Of a stretch of 23,901 nucleotides of DNA, positions 8,329 to 17,055 are shown in pieces (position 1 is the first letter of the stretch; each line of letters starts with the position of its first letter). The notes beneath the pieces are model-generated. The model was not told the origin of the DNA. It did not search any database and saw nothing but the letters and a program-made list of their open reading frames with translations. Made by a program: the position numbers and the translations under genes. The stretch spans positions 22,166 to 46,066 of the forward strand of contig MU602819.1 of assembly GCA_025201865.1 (NCBI GenBank). Reading direction: 5' to 3'. The DNA comes from Ramicandelaber brevisporus (lineage: Eukaryota > Kickxellomycota > Ramicandelaberales > Ramicandelaberaceae).

Positions 8329-9741
8329 TTGTTGTTGTTGTTGTTGTTGTTGCTTCTTCAATGAACGAATGCGAGTCAAACTATATGGCATTCGCAACTT
8401 GACTGGTGTGGTTGGTGTCGACTTGGTAACTTGAGAGTTCGTTTCGACCACTGGCAGCATCCTCCGACGCAAATTTCCACCAACTCCTTCGCCACTAGGA
8501 GTACGTTTGCCATTGTTGGCTCGCATGAACTGCATCTCTTCAATATATGATGGCAGCTGAATCAAGCTCTCAGTGTTTGGTGGCTGGTACACAATTTGGA
8601 GTGGTATCTCAGCTTTGCCAATGTGTGAGCGACCACTATCGTAGTTTAGCACCGAAAACTGCAATCTCAATGCGTACGCAAATGTCATAAATGCTGTTGA
8701 AACCGGCATCATTCGCTCAAAGTAATCATGCAAGTCAATATTGACGTCCAAGTGCTTGTCCAGTCCAACTTGCTCGGATTCGTACAAGATTGATTCGAGA
8801 GTGGATGCGCCGTGTGCAGGGCTGACAATGGCGACTCTCTCGACAATTTGGACGGTGGTTGACATGATGTTGCCGCTGCTCTGGATAATGTCAAACGCTG
8901 CACTCAATGTGTCACCGACTTGGTACTCGCCACCGTTTGACAGGGTTGCATCTACGACTAGCAATTGATAGTTTCGATCGCGTTCACAGCAAACCACGAG
9001 CTTATCTTGCTTGTCGTAGATGGACTGGTACGAATACGGAACAACGGGTCGATACTGCAACTCGTACGCTGGTGACACTACACTGCAATAGTCTGATGCA
9101 GAGTCGCTGATGGTAACAAACGCAGTAATTTCATACTTGATGGTGTACAAGGAATCAGTCGAAGATGAGGCTGGATAATTGACCAATGGGAAGCGGCATC
9201 TGAAAGGAAACGAATGTGTGCCAACCTCTAAAAAGCCACTTGTACGACCTTCACTACCACTACCGTTACCATTACCACTACCATCGCCATCGCCATTGAC
9301 GCTTCCATTATTGCTTTTGTGGCTTGAGTCTTGTGAAAGGGGAGAAATCCAAATATCCCAATCGTCGGAAAAGTACGTGCGTTCCAAATCTTCGCCGTGG
9401 CCAGGACTGTTGGCACCATTTGCGATTGTTGAGGAGAGTGATGAATAGGAGCGATGCGAGTTGAGCGAACGGAGTGAAGGCACTGTGGATATGCTGCTGA
9501 GTTTAGTTGCTGGATGAGATGCAATGGGCGAGGATAGAGTCGATGTCGCCGCTGATGACATTGCTGATGCAGATGCAGAGACACGCTCAGTGCCGCGCAA
9601 GTTGATTGTTACATGGGTGACATGCGCACGCTCGCTCAATATGAGTCTGACCGTGCCAGTTAAAGTCGATCCAGGGTGAACCAGCGGGTTGAAGTTAGAG
9701 TCTTGGAAGCTGATGTCCACCAGGTGCATTGAGGATACCAT
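8008..9741 (-). CDS. Arrestin-domain protein (alpha-arrestin type)
   Basis: The 577-residue product opens with a typical arrestin N-domain strand pattern (HLVDISFQDSNFNPLVHPGS, LTGTVRLILSE, VTINLRGTERV). It continues through FPFRCRFPLVNYPAS and YTIKYEITAFVTIS to a C-domain (about 240-430, LVVDATLSNGGEYQVGDTLS, FSVLNYDSGRSHIGKAEIPLQIVY). Alpha-arrestins act as adaptors that bring HECT ubiquitin ligases of the Rsp5/Nedd4 type to membrane transporters. No PPxY motif is visible here; the nearest is LPSY in the IQLPSYIEE segment. The C-terminal tail is Gln-rich, with a 19-residue poly-Gln run and more QQQ/SQSQ stretches. I start at the ATG at 9741 (another at 9729). The frame continues upstream to 9972 without an ATG and is rejected as leader sequence. 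A Gly/Asn/Ser repeat of about 25 residues lies in the N-domain. Confidence 0.85.
8296..8352 (-). repeat. CAG/CAA tract (19 Gln codons) in the arrestin gene
   Basis: On the plus strand this is an uninterrupted run of CTG then TTG trinucleotides. On the coding strand it gives CAA codons followed by CAG codons. Confidence 0.95.
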
Positions 9742-10431
9742 CGATGAGCGAGTAAGTAAACGAGCAAACGTGCAAGTAATCGAATTAGTAAATGAGTTTG
9801 GAGTTTGGAGTTTGGGGGTTTGAGGAAGTTGATGGTAATGAAGGAAATCGGGAAGGTAGAGAATGACAATCAAGAGTACAAAAAAGTGAACTTGTGACGC
9901 AAGTAAGTGGGGGAAAGAGGAGGGGGAAAGAACGGGGAAGCCACAAGAGTAGACGATGGTATAAAGAAACAAAGAAAGAAAAAGGAAAAAGGAAAAAGGA
10001 AAAGAATGGATCGAGGAATGGATCGAGGCTGCTGTGACGCCTCGTGCACTCTCTTATTTGCACATCTTCTCCGCACACACACACTCTCTCCCATCGTAGG
10101 TAACTTTTCTTTATCGAGCTGTTGGAACCCGTGCTCCTCACCTTCCTCTTCCCCCGCCCCCAATATTGCTACGTTCAGCACTTCTTCGAGTACCCCGGAT
10201 CGTCTCTTCACAGGTATGAATTTACTGGTACGCAAATCATGGAATGAATTTTATATATCCGATGTGGGTAACTTTCGATTAATGAATGCTGGCAGGTCCG
10301 ATCATGCCGAAAACTGGCCAAAAGAACTAGATCGCAAGATACCCCCTCTCCAATGAAGACGAAGGACAGGAAAAAGTCACAAGAGATATATATGTATGGG
10401 CTTAATTAATTAACATATCTAAACCCGCGTG
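9742..10431. other. 690-bp intergenic region, arrestin upstream / CDC37 downstream
   Basis: This is the arrestin 5' region plus the CDC37 3' region, as both genes are on the minus strand. It contains a GAAA/GGAAAA-rich purine stretch (9964-10004) and a direct repeat of GAATGGATCGAGG (from about 10003 and 10016). A 46-codon plus-strand frame starts at an ATG at 10216 and ends at 10356, with balanced composition but no recognisable motif. I do not call it a gene. Confidence 0.4.
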
Positions 10432-12009
10432 TTACGATGATGGGTGGAATGTTTGCTCGTCACCGTCAACCTCATACGTACCAGAAAGCTGAATGAACCC
10501 GGCTTCTTCACACAGCTGCAAAGCCTCTTCAGCCTGGTCGCCAGCCATCTCGGCAAATGCTTCGTTCACAGCAGCCACGGTGCCAATCTTGAGCGCCTCT
10601 TGGAACTTCTTGGAAAGCTTGGACCATGCCACCAGCCGAAGCTGGTTCTCGGGGCTCTGGTCGGCTTCGTCAGGAATGACCACGTCGAGCTTGGCGTTCG
10701 GATCGTCGCTCTGCAGCTGGATCGAAGACACGGTGCGATCGTCTCCGGTGCCGGTCTCAAGATGTGGACCAATGGCATCCTCTGCAGCCATCTCATGAAC
10801 AGATTGACGGATCTTTGCATAGGTATCATCGACATCTTGGTCAAACATGCGGCGGGCAGGAGAGTTTGCATCACCAGCCATCACACGGCCAAAGAATACG
10901 CCGACGCCGTTGATGCCGCCGAGCTGGGCAGAGTAAGCGAGCATCTTGGCTTGGCGGATGCAGCGCTTTGCATCAGCGTGCTTGCCAGCCTGCTCAGCGC
11001 GCAAACCAAGGGCCATCACCTCGTCCGAATAGCGCATGGACGCAATGTGTGGATGGCGTGAAATGAACTTCTTGCACTCTTCCAAATCTACCAATTCCGA
11101 GAACTGGGTGGCTTCAGATGATACGTCCAGACGGCCCTTCTCCTCCTCGGTATCTGTCCAGACACTCTTGTTTGGCGGGGCAGCGGCAGACACAGCGGCG
11201 CTCTTCTCGTCAAGGCTGACCTTTGTGAATGATGGGTTCAGCAGCTCGACAGTGGCTGAGGCTGGTGTGGATGACTTGACTGCAGCCTTTGGCTTGGCCG
11301 CAGCTGACGAGGACGACGATGTAGCGGTGGCTGAGGTTGCACCTTTCGGAGCAACGCGGCTGCTGTCAAAGCCAGGCTTGCTAATGTTCTCTGAAGTCAA
11401 TGTCATTGCCTCTTCCTTCTCCAGCTTCGCCAGCTCCTTAACACGCTCCAGCTCGCGCTTCTTCAGCTTTTCAGTGTGCTCATCCAACACCTTGATAAAC
11501 GCGTCCCGCATTGGTCGTGCACCGCCTCCCGCCTCAACCGCACTGGCGGTCGCCTGCTCAACTGAAAGCTGCTGCGTCTCCGGGTTCACTTTGCCCGACT
11601 TGACCAAGTCATCCTGAATCCGGAAGATCAACATTGCCATCATCTCATCCAGCGTTGGACGCTCCATAAACATCTCATTATTCTCCACCGCCTTCTTTTG
11701 CTTCTCCATGTACGTCTTGCCAGCCTCTCGCAGTGTATCAATCGTCTTGGCAAACGACGCTTGGTCAGTGTTTGGACTGGTGAGCTGGGAGCGAAGCTGA
11801 GGAATGCGAGTGCTGAGCAAAACGGCATTGTCTTCGCCTTCGTTCTTGAACGCGTTGATCATGTCGCGTCGCTCCTGGCGCTTGCGATGGATCTCGCGCT
11901 GGCGCATGCGGATGAACGACTTCTTGTCAACGTTTGGGTGAACCTCAACGTCCTCATCGTCCGAGATCTCAATGTTATCCCACTTGGCGTACGACAGCGG
12001 CTTCGACAT
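10432..12009 (-). CDS. CDC37: Cdc37, Hsp90 co-chaperone for protein kinases
   Basis: Cdc37 loads client kinases onto Hsp90 and slows its ATPase cycle. The 525-residue product begins with the diagnostic N terminus (MSKPLSYAKWDNIEISDDED). Here Ser16, followed by DDED, is the expected casein-kinase-2 site that Cdc37 needs for function. The kinase-binding coiled-coil domain follows (about 25-210, FIRMRQREIHRKRQERRDMI and later a KLKKRELERVKELAKLEKEE helix). Next is a low-complexity Ser/Ala/Lys linker (about 220-290), then the Hsp90-binding central domain (ATQFSELVDLEECKKFISRH, MALGLRAEQAGKHADAKRCI) and a C-terminal helical domain. Length is close to yeast Cdc37 (506). The ATG at 12009 is unambiguous. 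MTG1 lies upstream in the same orientation, about 220 bp away. Confidence 0.95.
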   Translation of the reverse strand: MSKPLSYAKWDNIEISDDEDVEVHPNVDKKSFIRMRQREIHRKRQERRDMINAFKNEGEDNAVLLSTRIPQLRSQLTSPNTDQASFAKTIDTLREAGKTYMEKQKKAVENNEMFMERPTLDEMMAMLIFRIQDDLVKSGKVNPETQQLSVEQATASAVEAGGGARPMRDAFIKVLDEHTEKLKKRELERVKELAKLEKEEAMTLTSENISKPGFDSSRVAPKGATSATATSSSSSAAAKPKAAVKSSTPASATVELLNPSFTKVSLDEKSAAVSAAAPPNKSVWTDTEEEKGRLDVSSEATQFSELVDLEECKKFISRHPHIASMRYSDEVMALGLRAEQAGKHADAKRCIRQAKMLAYSAQLGGINGVGVFFGRVMAGDANSPARRMFDQDVDDTYAKIRQSVHEMAAEDAIGPHLETGTGDDRTVSSIQLQSDDPNAKLDVVIPDEADQSPENQLRLVAWSKLSKKFQEALKIGTVAAVNEAFAEMAGDQAEEALQLCEEAGFIQLSGTYEVDGDEQTFHPSS

Positions 12010-12155
12010 TTCGACAGTACTAGAGAGCCAGCAGCGCGTTCAAAAAGAGAAAAGTAAAAGTGAAAGTGAAGTTAAGAAAACAAGTCAATCAAGAAGTGCA
12101 AGTCAAGTCGCGGTAGTAGCCTGTAGTGTTTGTGTTTGTGTCTGTTGTGTGTGCT

Positions 12156-12177
12156 TGCGTGCGTGCGTGCGTGCGTG
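12156..12177. repeat. (TGCG)n microsatellite upstream of CDC37
   Basis: Five and a half tandem TGCG units lie between the CDC37 start and the MTG1 stop, next to a TGT-rich stretch. Confidence 0.9.
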
Positions 12178-12231
12178 TTCAGTGGGAATGATTTTCTTTT
12201 TGGAATGTGGCATTCGAGTTCGAGTTCTAGA

Positions 12232-13608
12232 TCATTCTGACACATCGGGCGGTTGCTGCTGCAGCTGGCTGCCCTTTGACGCTCTTCTGGCCCTTGACCG
12301 CTCTTTCCGTGCTGCCTGCAATGCCTTGTACTGCTGTCTCTTGCTTGTCGCTATGCCTACCGCCAGCGAATCCGCCTTTTGGTTTGGTGCAAAGAACCGA
12401 CGCAGTCCTTCTTGTGACACATCGTCAATCATGTACTGCCCAAAGTCGCCCTTACGATACCTTCTAATGAAATGCCAAGCCGCTGTGTGGATATCTGGGA
12501 TGCCGCCTCTAAACAGCGCGCCTGTCTTCTTTGCCACAGCATTAAGCAACTCCATCACATTATCCGTCCGAGCTGGCAGTCCATACTCTTCAACATAATC
12601 AATGCGAGATGGATCGATACGGTTCAGAGTGTATAGGAGAAAGGCAGCAAGCCGCTCAGGATCTGCAACAGCATCGGCGATACCGCCAGTCAAGGCAACT
12701 TTGAACGCCATTTCTGGATCAGCAATATGCGGAACCATCACACCTGGCGTATCATACAGATACACACGCGGCCAATCCAAGATACGAATCCGAGTGCTCA
12801 AAGCACGCGTAACACCAGGGCTGGCGCCAACCTGTGCAACCTTGCTCTTGCGGCCAGTGTCGCCTAATCGTCGAAGTGCATTTATAAGCGATGATTTGCC
12901 AACATTTGGCATTCCCATTATAAGCACGTTAATCTCGCCGCCAAAGATGCCTCCAACAGTGCGAGCTCCAGGCGCACCAGATTGGCTGTTACCACTGACA
13001 ATCTCGCCATGGGAGGCAATAAGGTTAGCAGCAGAGAGGTGAGCCAGCGGAGGTTTGGATGAGCCTGGCTCGATGCCTAGTCGTTCTTCCGCAAATCGCT
13101 TGATGTAGCTGATGACACGTTTAATGTCGGCCGGCTCATTTGTATTTGTAAACATGCAATCATGGCCGCGATATAACCTCAGCGCATCGGCGATATCCTG
13201 TTGCGTCGCTGTTAACCTCGCCTGTCGTTTCTGCTGCTGCTGCTGCTGCTTGCCAGTTGACATTTGTGAGGATGGAATGGCCAAATCAACCTTATTGTAC
13301 AAGACCAGTCTGCGCTGTCCAGAAGAGTGCACGCTCCCGCTGATATCATCAACAGGCATGGACGAGCCCGCAGCCTCAAGCAGAGGATTAATGGACGACA
13401 ACGGGATGCGAGCGTCTCGGGTTTCAATGAGCAAATCGATGTTGGCAAGCTGCTGGCGGATCACTCGCAAACCCTTGTTCATATGACCGGGAAACCAGTT
13501 GATGGTGCGGCCAAAGTCGAACCCAGTGCTGCTGCCGTTACCGTTGCCAGCAGTAGTGGTAGAGTAAAACCGCCGTCCGAGCAGCTGCAGTCGAAGATGC
13601 ACTCTCAT
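12232..13608 (-). CDS. MTG1: Mtg1, circularly permuted mitoribosome-assembly GTPase
   Basis: Mtg1 (bacterial RbgA/YlqF family) is needed for late assembly of the mitochondrial large ribosomal subunit at the inner membrane. In the 458-residue product the G motifs come in permuted order: G4 NKVD at 105-108, G1 GMPNVGKSS at 232-240, G2 PGVT at 264-267 and G3 DTPG at 286-289. The N terminus (MRVHLRLQLLGRRFYSTTTA) is a typical mitochondrial presequence, followed by INWFPGHMNKGLR, the family hallmark. It is about 90 residues longer than yeast Mtg1 (367). The extra includes a Gln-rich insert just after NKVD (KQQQQQQKR, about 120-128) and Ser/Gly-rich stretches between G4 and G1. The C-terminal tail is basic then Gln-rich. 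The start is the ATG at 13608. Confidence 0.95.
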   Translation of the reverse strand: MRVHLRLQLLGRRFYSTTTAGNGNGSSTGFDFGRTINWFPGHMNKGLRVIRQQLANIDLLIETRDARIPLSSINPLLEAAGSSMPVDDISGSVHSSGQRRLVLYNKVDLAIPSSQMSTGKQQQQQQKRQARLTATQQDIADALRLYRGHDCMFTNTNEPADIKRVISYIKRFAEERLGIEPGSSKPPLAHLSAANLIASHGEIVSGNSQSGAPGARTVGGIFGGEINVLIMGMPNVGKSSLINALRRLGDTGRKSKVAQVGASPGVTRALSTRIRILDWPRVYLYDTPGVMVPHIADPEMAFKVALTGGIADAVADPERLAAFLLYTLNRIDPSRIDYVEEYGLPARTDNVMELLNAVAKKTGALFRGGIPDIHTAAWHFIRRYRKGDFGQYMIDDVSQEGLRRFFAPNQKADSLAVGIATSKRQQYKALQAARKERSRARRASKGSQLQQQPPDVSE

Positions 13609-13901
13609 CTTAATGGAGTAGATCAGCTTGTGAGTTTTTTTTATTCTTGAATCAGCTCAAGCGAAATCAGCCTGTACAGCCAGGAACGAGCACGCATATA
13701 CCGACTAATGATGCGTATTCAAATGGAGCCGGCTAAGCGTGTCATGGCAGTATAGAGTGCAGTACGGTTCATAAAGACTTGAACAAACGCGATTCGGTTC
13801 TTTAGTGCAGTTGTGGCGACAGCTGGCCAGCTTTCACTTTGCAAGATTGATATTCAAAGAGGAGCATACGAATTAGAAGAAGGTAACTAGAGAGGCTATT
13901 A

Positions 13902-14108
13902 CTAGTCATCGCCGCCGTTGTCATTGTCGCCTGATGGTCCATCACCGCCGCCGAAATCTTGCTAACCACCACCGTCCCGTTCATTAACATCTGACCCATT
14001 GTCATCTGGCAACTCTATTGCGCAATATTTGTATGAGCGAAAAATACCAATCAATGCACATACTCTGTTCAGTATACTTGACCAGAGTGTAAGTATGCAT
14101 CTATTCTT
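13902..14108 (-). pseudogene. Possible gene fragment interrupted by an in-frame TAG
   Basis: The minus strand reads 48 sense codons (14108 down to 13965), a TAG at 13962-13964, then 19 more codons to a second TAG at 13902-13904. The composition is continuous across the first TAG: before it lie YKYCAIELPDDNGSDVNERD and GGG, and after it QDFGGGDGPSGDNDNGGDD. There is no ATG in the 48-codon part. It may be a decayed acidic Gly/Asp-rich C-terminal exon, or chance. The TAG is followed by CAA, but the next codon does not fit the known leaky-stop context. Confidence 0.25.
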
Positions 14109-14170
14109 TTAATGTACAATTAAAAAGGATGTTCCAAAGGCGATTTAAAGTTCTAAATTACATAGTGAGT

Positions 14171-14326
14171 TCAGTTGTCACTGTTGAGATGAATTGCCAC
14201 GTCACCCGCACAGAGAACAATCTTGCATTTGCATTTGGGCACATCCAACTTCAACTTCAGCTTGAGCTCCAACTTCGGTTGACAGCATGCTGTGGTAACA
14301 TCGAGTGAAACAGCAAGTGCAGTGCT
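14171..14326 (-). other. 51-codon open stretch resembling a small secreted peptide
   Basis: Read on the minus strand this stretch gives a hydrophobic lead (STALAVSLDVTTACC), an alternating Lys/Leu block (KLELKLKLKLDVP), and a cysteine-containing end (KCKCKIVLCAGD). It has no in-frame ATG and is preceded by a TAG. An ATG at 14352 in another frame gives MLFSTLVY before the overlap, so the two frames together would look like a signal peptide. A frameshifted pseudogene, an exon with an unseen upstream partner, or chance are all possible. Confidence 0.3.
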
Positions 14327-14523
14327 CTATATACCAGCGTACTGAACAACATTCTCGTAGCGATAGTATTGCCACGTCGTGCCTGCTTGGAAGCTAATGT
14401 TAAGGTTGATAGAGAGTCTCCACAGACCTCTAACACGCACTTTTTTTACTTTTATTCTTATTATTGTTGCTCCTCATCGGCTCAAAGTACAGCCAACATC
14501 ACGACAGCGACACGCTTCCACGT

Positions 14524-15483
14524 ATGCATCTGCTTCGATCGGCTGCGAGTGCTGCGGCGGCAGCCTTCTGCCTGCTCTCAGCCACTGCCACGGCTGTCGA
14601 CCACAGCAGCGACTTCCGCCCGTTGAAGCAGCACACGCTGTATGCCCCGTATATTGATGAGGGTTTCGCGCCGCGCGACTGGGACTTTGGTGCTGACACC
14701 GTTGTCGACACCGGCCGCAGCGTCCGCCTCACTGTTGACCAAAAGCACCGCCAGGGCTACATTTGGAGCAAAGAGCCGCTGCCAAACGACACTTGGCGCG
14801 TTGAGTTCGACATGCAGGTAAGCGGCCACGGCTCGTATCTGTTTGGAGATGGCATGGCAATGTGGGCGACTACTGACCGCGCCAAGCAAGGCTCTGTGTT
14901 TGGCAGCACAGACTACTTCAACGGGCTTGGACTGTTCTTTGACACTTATGCAAACGGCCGCCATCCATTCAACTTTCCGTGGGTTATGGGCATGCTGGGA
15001 GACGGTAAGCAGTCGTATGATCACTCGAATGATGGACTCAATCAGCGCGCAGCAGATTGCGAAGGAGCACAGTTCCGTACAACTGAAGGGCCAACTCGTG
15101 TGCGTGTTACCTACAGCAAGGGTGAGTTCCTGGAAGTTACTATCCGCACCCCGTTTGACGAGGAGCCAAAGCACTGTTTCACGCTGGACAAGGTGACGCT
15201 GCCTGATAATCTGTATCTTGGATTCACAGCCATGACCGGCGAGGTGTCGGACAACCACGAGATCATTAGCGTTGTCTCGGAAACACTCAAGGATCCAAAG
15301 ACACCGATTGCGCACATTGCGTCAAGTGGCAAGGTTATCCAGAAGCCAAGTGGATCACTCATGGCTGGCGTGGATGCTGGTGGGTTACTGCTGAAGCTGC
15401 TGGTATTCAGTGCATTTGTTGGCGTCATCTACTTTGCGTACCAGAAGAGCCAGAACGGAGGCAAGAACAACAGACGCTTCTAA
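14524..15483 (+). CDS. L-type lectin cargo receptor, VIP36/ERGIC-53 family
   Basis: The 319-residue product is a type I membrane protein. It has a signal peptide (about 1-24, SAASAAAAAFCLLSATATA) and a legume-type lectin domain (about 35-260). A single transmembrane helix follows (about 285-306, LLLKLLVFSAFVGVIYFAY), then a short basic cytosolic tail ending in KNNRRF. The lectin domain matches the VIP36 pattern closely: GDGMAMW, GLGLFFDTYANGR, GDGKQSYDHSNDG with candidate Ca/sugar-binding Asp and Asn residues, a cysteine pair (AADCEGAQFR and PKHCFTL), and GEVSDNHEIISV. Such lectins carry high-mannose glycoproteins between ER and Golgi. The start at 14524 begins the signal peptide; an in-frame ATG at 14464 would bury it. 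Unlike ERGIC-53 it has no long coiled-coil stalk, so VIP36-like is preferred. Confidence 0.92.
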   Translation: MHLLRSAASAAAAAFCLLSATATAVDHSSDFRPLKQHTLYAPYIDEGFAPRDWDFGADTVVDTGRSVRLTVDQKHRQGYIWSKEPLPNDTWRVEFDMQVSGHGSYLFGDGMAMWATTDRAKQGSVFGSTDYFNGLGLFFDTYANGRHPFNFPWVMGMLGDGKQSYDHSNDGLNQRAADCEGAQFRTTEGPTRVRVTYSKGEFLEVTIRTPFDEEPKHCFTLDKVTLPDNLYLGFTAMTGEVSDNHEIISVVSETLKDPKTPIAHIASSGKVIQKPSGSLMAGVDAGGLLLKLLVFSAFVGVIYFAYQKSQNGGKNNRRF

Positions 15484-15620
15484 ACATCAATGTCAACTTA
15501 ACTAACCATCATCTCCAATACTATCATCTCCATTACTATCATACTCTCCAAATGTGATCCCTTATTTTTCTCTGAATTTTTATTATTTTTCTTTCACAAC
15601 ACGACAACAGATTTGCCCAG

Positions 15621-16106
15621 ATGGCAACGAGATCAGACGCAGGCAAGAGAGATGCAGGCTCACTCAGTCCGACTGCTAGGTGGACACAGTGTCAGAAGGA
15701 TAGTGTCGTAGCACTTCGGCGAGTATTGAACCAGATTCAGATACTGGAAGACACCGAGCTCGCAAACAGTGCAGCTTCAGGCTCAGACTCAGACACGCCT
15801 GTTAGTGAAGCAATTGAAGAACTTGCGACGGATTGCTATGGACTTCGAAGCTACGTTGACCAGTTTAGATCGATTCTTCACGAAATGTACGACTCGATGG
15901 CGACAGATGATGACCGGCCTCTGCTGCTGAATGCTTATGAGAGTGAGTTCTCTCTTAAGGAAGTCATCTACTCAACACTATGCGACACAGTCGTGTCTAT
16001 CCTAACTCGCTCATCATCCCCGGCTACCCCTACAGCCACAGCCTCTCAGCGTGACGGATTCGCAGCTGTTTGGGACATTCAGCCATATGTATCTCCAATT
16101 GCTTAA
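15621..16106 (+). CDS. Small helical protein of unknown function
   Basis: I do not recognise this 161-residue protein. It is predicted mostly helical and acidic in the middle (VVALRRVLNQIQILEDTELA, VSEAIEELATDCYGLRSYVD, FRSILHEMYDSM, EFSLKEVIYSTLCDTVVSIL). It has a Ser/Thr/Pro linker and a distinctive end, FAAVWDIQPYVSPIA. There is no signal peptide or transmembrane segment. The helical hairpin style recalls small subunits of nuclear or kinetochore complexes, but no family motif supports that. It lies 137 bp downstream of the lectin gene in the same orientation and converges on SDHAF4 with only 54 bp between stops. Codon use looks like its neighbours, and the frame is open throughout, so it is probably a real gene. 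Confidence 0.7.
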   Translation: MATRSDAGKRDAGSLSPTARWTQCQKDSVVALRRVLNQIQILEDTELANSAASGSDSDTPVSEAIEELATDCYGLRSYVDQFRSILHEMYDSMATDDDRPLLLNAYESEFSLKEVIYSTLCDTVVSILTRSSSPATPTATASQRDGFAAVWDIQPYVSPIA

Positions 16107-16160
16107 CTCAACAGGCAAGCAAACAAACATACTACAGTTAATCAACCATATTCTGCTCAT

Positions 16161-16580
16161 TTAAAAGTCTACGACTCGTCCTTTTCTCTCCCAATCGCTA
16201 TATCTAGTTGGCTCAGGTCCCTTTGGCCCACCAACTTCCTTTGTGCGCGGATTCACATCTCCCTCAAATGCCTCAAGCGGGTTATTCTCAGCATCCCGAT
16301 GTTTATTTTCGGTTGTGGATTCGGACGACGCTGGAGCAGTAGTGACAGGCTTGGCGAATTCAACTTCCTCGGCGCGTTTGACAAGCTCTTCAAACTCGCG
16401 TTGTTGCTCGGGGTCGCCAAGCGGAACTGGTGCTGGGCGTGGCTTGGCCGGCTTCAGAGATGGTGGCTTCGGAGGTTTGACACTGTCGAGTGAAATGGCT
16501 GTGCTGGACAATAGACGACTCTGTACCGTCCGCACCGTCGCTGCTGTATGCCTCAACAGAGCTGCTCTATAAAGCTGCAT
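16161..16580 (-). CDS. SDH8: Succinate dehydrogenase assembly factor 4
   Basis: Homologue of SDHAF4/Sdh8, which binds flavinylated Sdh1 in the mitochondrial matrix and helps join it to Sdh2 during complex II assembly. The 139-residue product has a basic, Ser/Thr-rich presequence (about 1-30), a Pro/Lys-rich middle, and the family C-terminal signature: NPLEAFEGDVNPRTKEVGGP, then KGPEPTRYSDWERKGRVVDF. That block (about 100-139) is nearly the whole conserved domain, and the closing Asp-Phe is typical. The ATG at 16580 is the first in frame. The gene is head-to-head with DRS2. Confidence 0.94.
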   Translation of the reverse strand: MQLYRAALLRHTAATVRTVQSRLLSSTAISLDSVKPPKPPSLKPAKPRPAPVPLGDPEQQREFEELVKRAEEVEFAKPVTTAPASSESTTENKHRDAENNPLEAFEGDVNPRTKEVGGPKGPEPTRYSDWERKGRVVDF

Positions 16581-17055
16581 CTCGTTCGTCTTGATTTACA
16601 GCTGTGGTATATATTTTGTGAGGAAACAATAAAAAAGTATCAGCCAAAAATAGACAGCAAATAGACAAACATCTGTTCATTCATTCATTCATTCATTTCA
16701 TTCACCCAATCCATCCAGTGCCACTCAGGCTGTTGTTCCTTTCGGTCCGATAATACCAGTCGCATTTCGGATATTCCTACATCGTCATCTCTTACTTCCA
16801 TCTGATCATTCTGCAACTGTTCCATTCGTTGTGCATTGAGAGAAACAGACAGATAGAGAGAGTCCTTTGGTTCGCTATTTAACAGCCGCTTCCGTGGCTT
16901 GATTGTGTATAGTGTCAGTCGGCTTTGCTACAAAGAGGATAGAAAAAAAAACAACTGCTAGAAGGCGGCTTCCTCCTTCTTCTTTGAGCACGTTCTACTT
17001 GTCTTCCTCGGTACCTACTCTCCTTGAAAATAACTCTTCAAAGACAATCTAGTGC
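16581..17055. promoter_or_regulatory. Divergent promoter region, SDH8 / DRS2
   Basis: This 475-bp spacer between head-to-head genes has no coding signal. It holds a TATATA at 16608-16613 close to the SDH8 start, five TTCA units at 16676-16695, an A tract near 16945, and a pyrimidine-rich leader (TCCTCCTTCTTCTTTG) before the DRS2 ATG. Confidence 0.5.
16676..16695. repeat. (TTCA)5 microsatellite
   Basis: Five perfect TTCA units are followed by an imperfect TTTCATTCA. Confidence 0.9.

Larger units (their letters stand above)
13609..14523. other. 915-bp region between MTG1 and the lectin gene
   Basis: This is the divergent spacer between MTG1 (-) and the VIP36-like gene (+). It carries both promoters; CTCTATATACC lies at about 14325-14334. 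It also contains two minus-strand open stretches that read like protein, 13902-14108 and 14171-14326, described separately. No tRNA, snRNA or snoRNA signature was recognised. Confidence 0.5.

Noticed and set aside
9742-9972. Extension of the arrestin frame with a hydrophobic, signal-like start
   Set aside because: There is no ATG, and arrestin-domain proteins are cytosolic. The first ATG at 9741 fits the start of the arrestin fold.
11036-11617. 193-codon Ser/Phe/Ala-rich plus-strand frame
   Set aside because: It is antisense to the CDC37 low-complexity linker and coiled coil.
12200-12240. Possible tRNA T-arm (TTCGAGTTCGAGTTC) downstream of MTG1
   Set aside because: No matching acceptor, D or anticodon stems around it.
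14578-15315. 245-codon minus-strand frame opposite the lectin gene
   Set aside because: The sense strand encodes a convincing VIP36-like lectin; the antisense frame has no recognisable domain.
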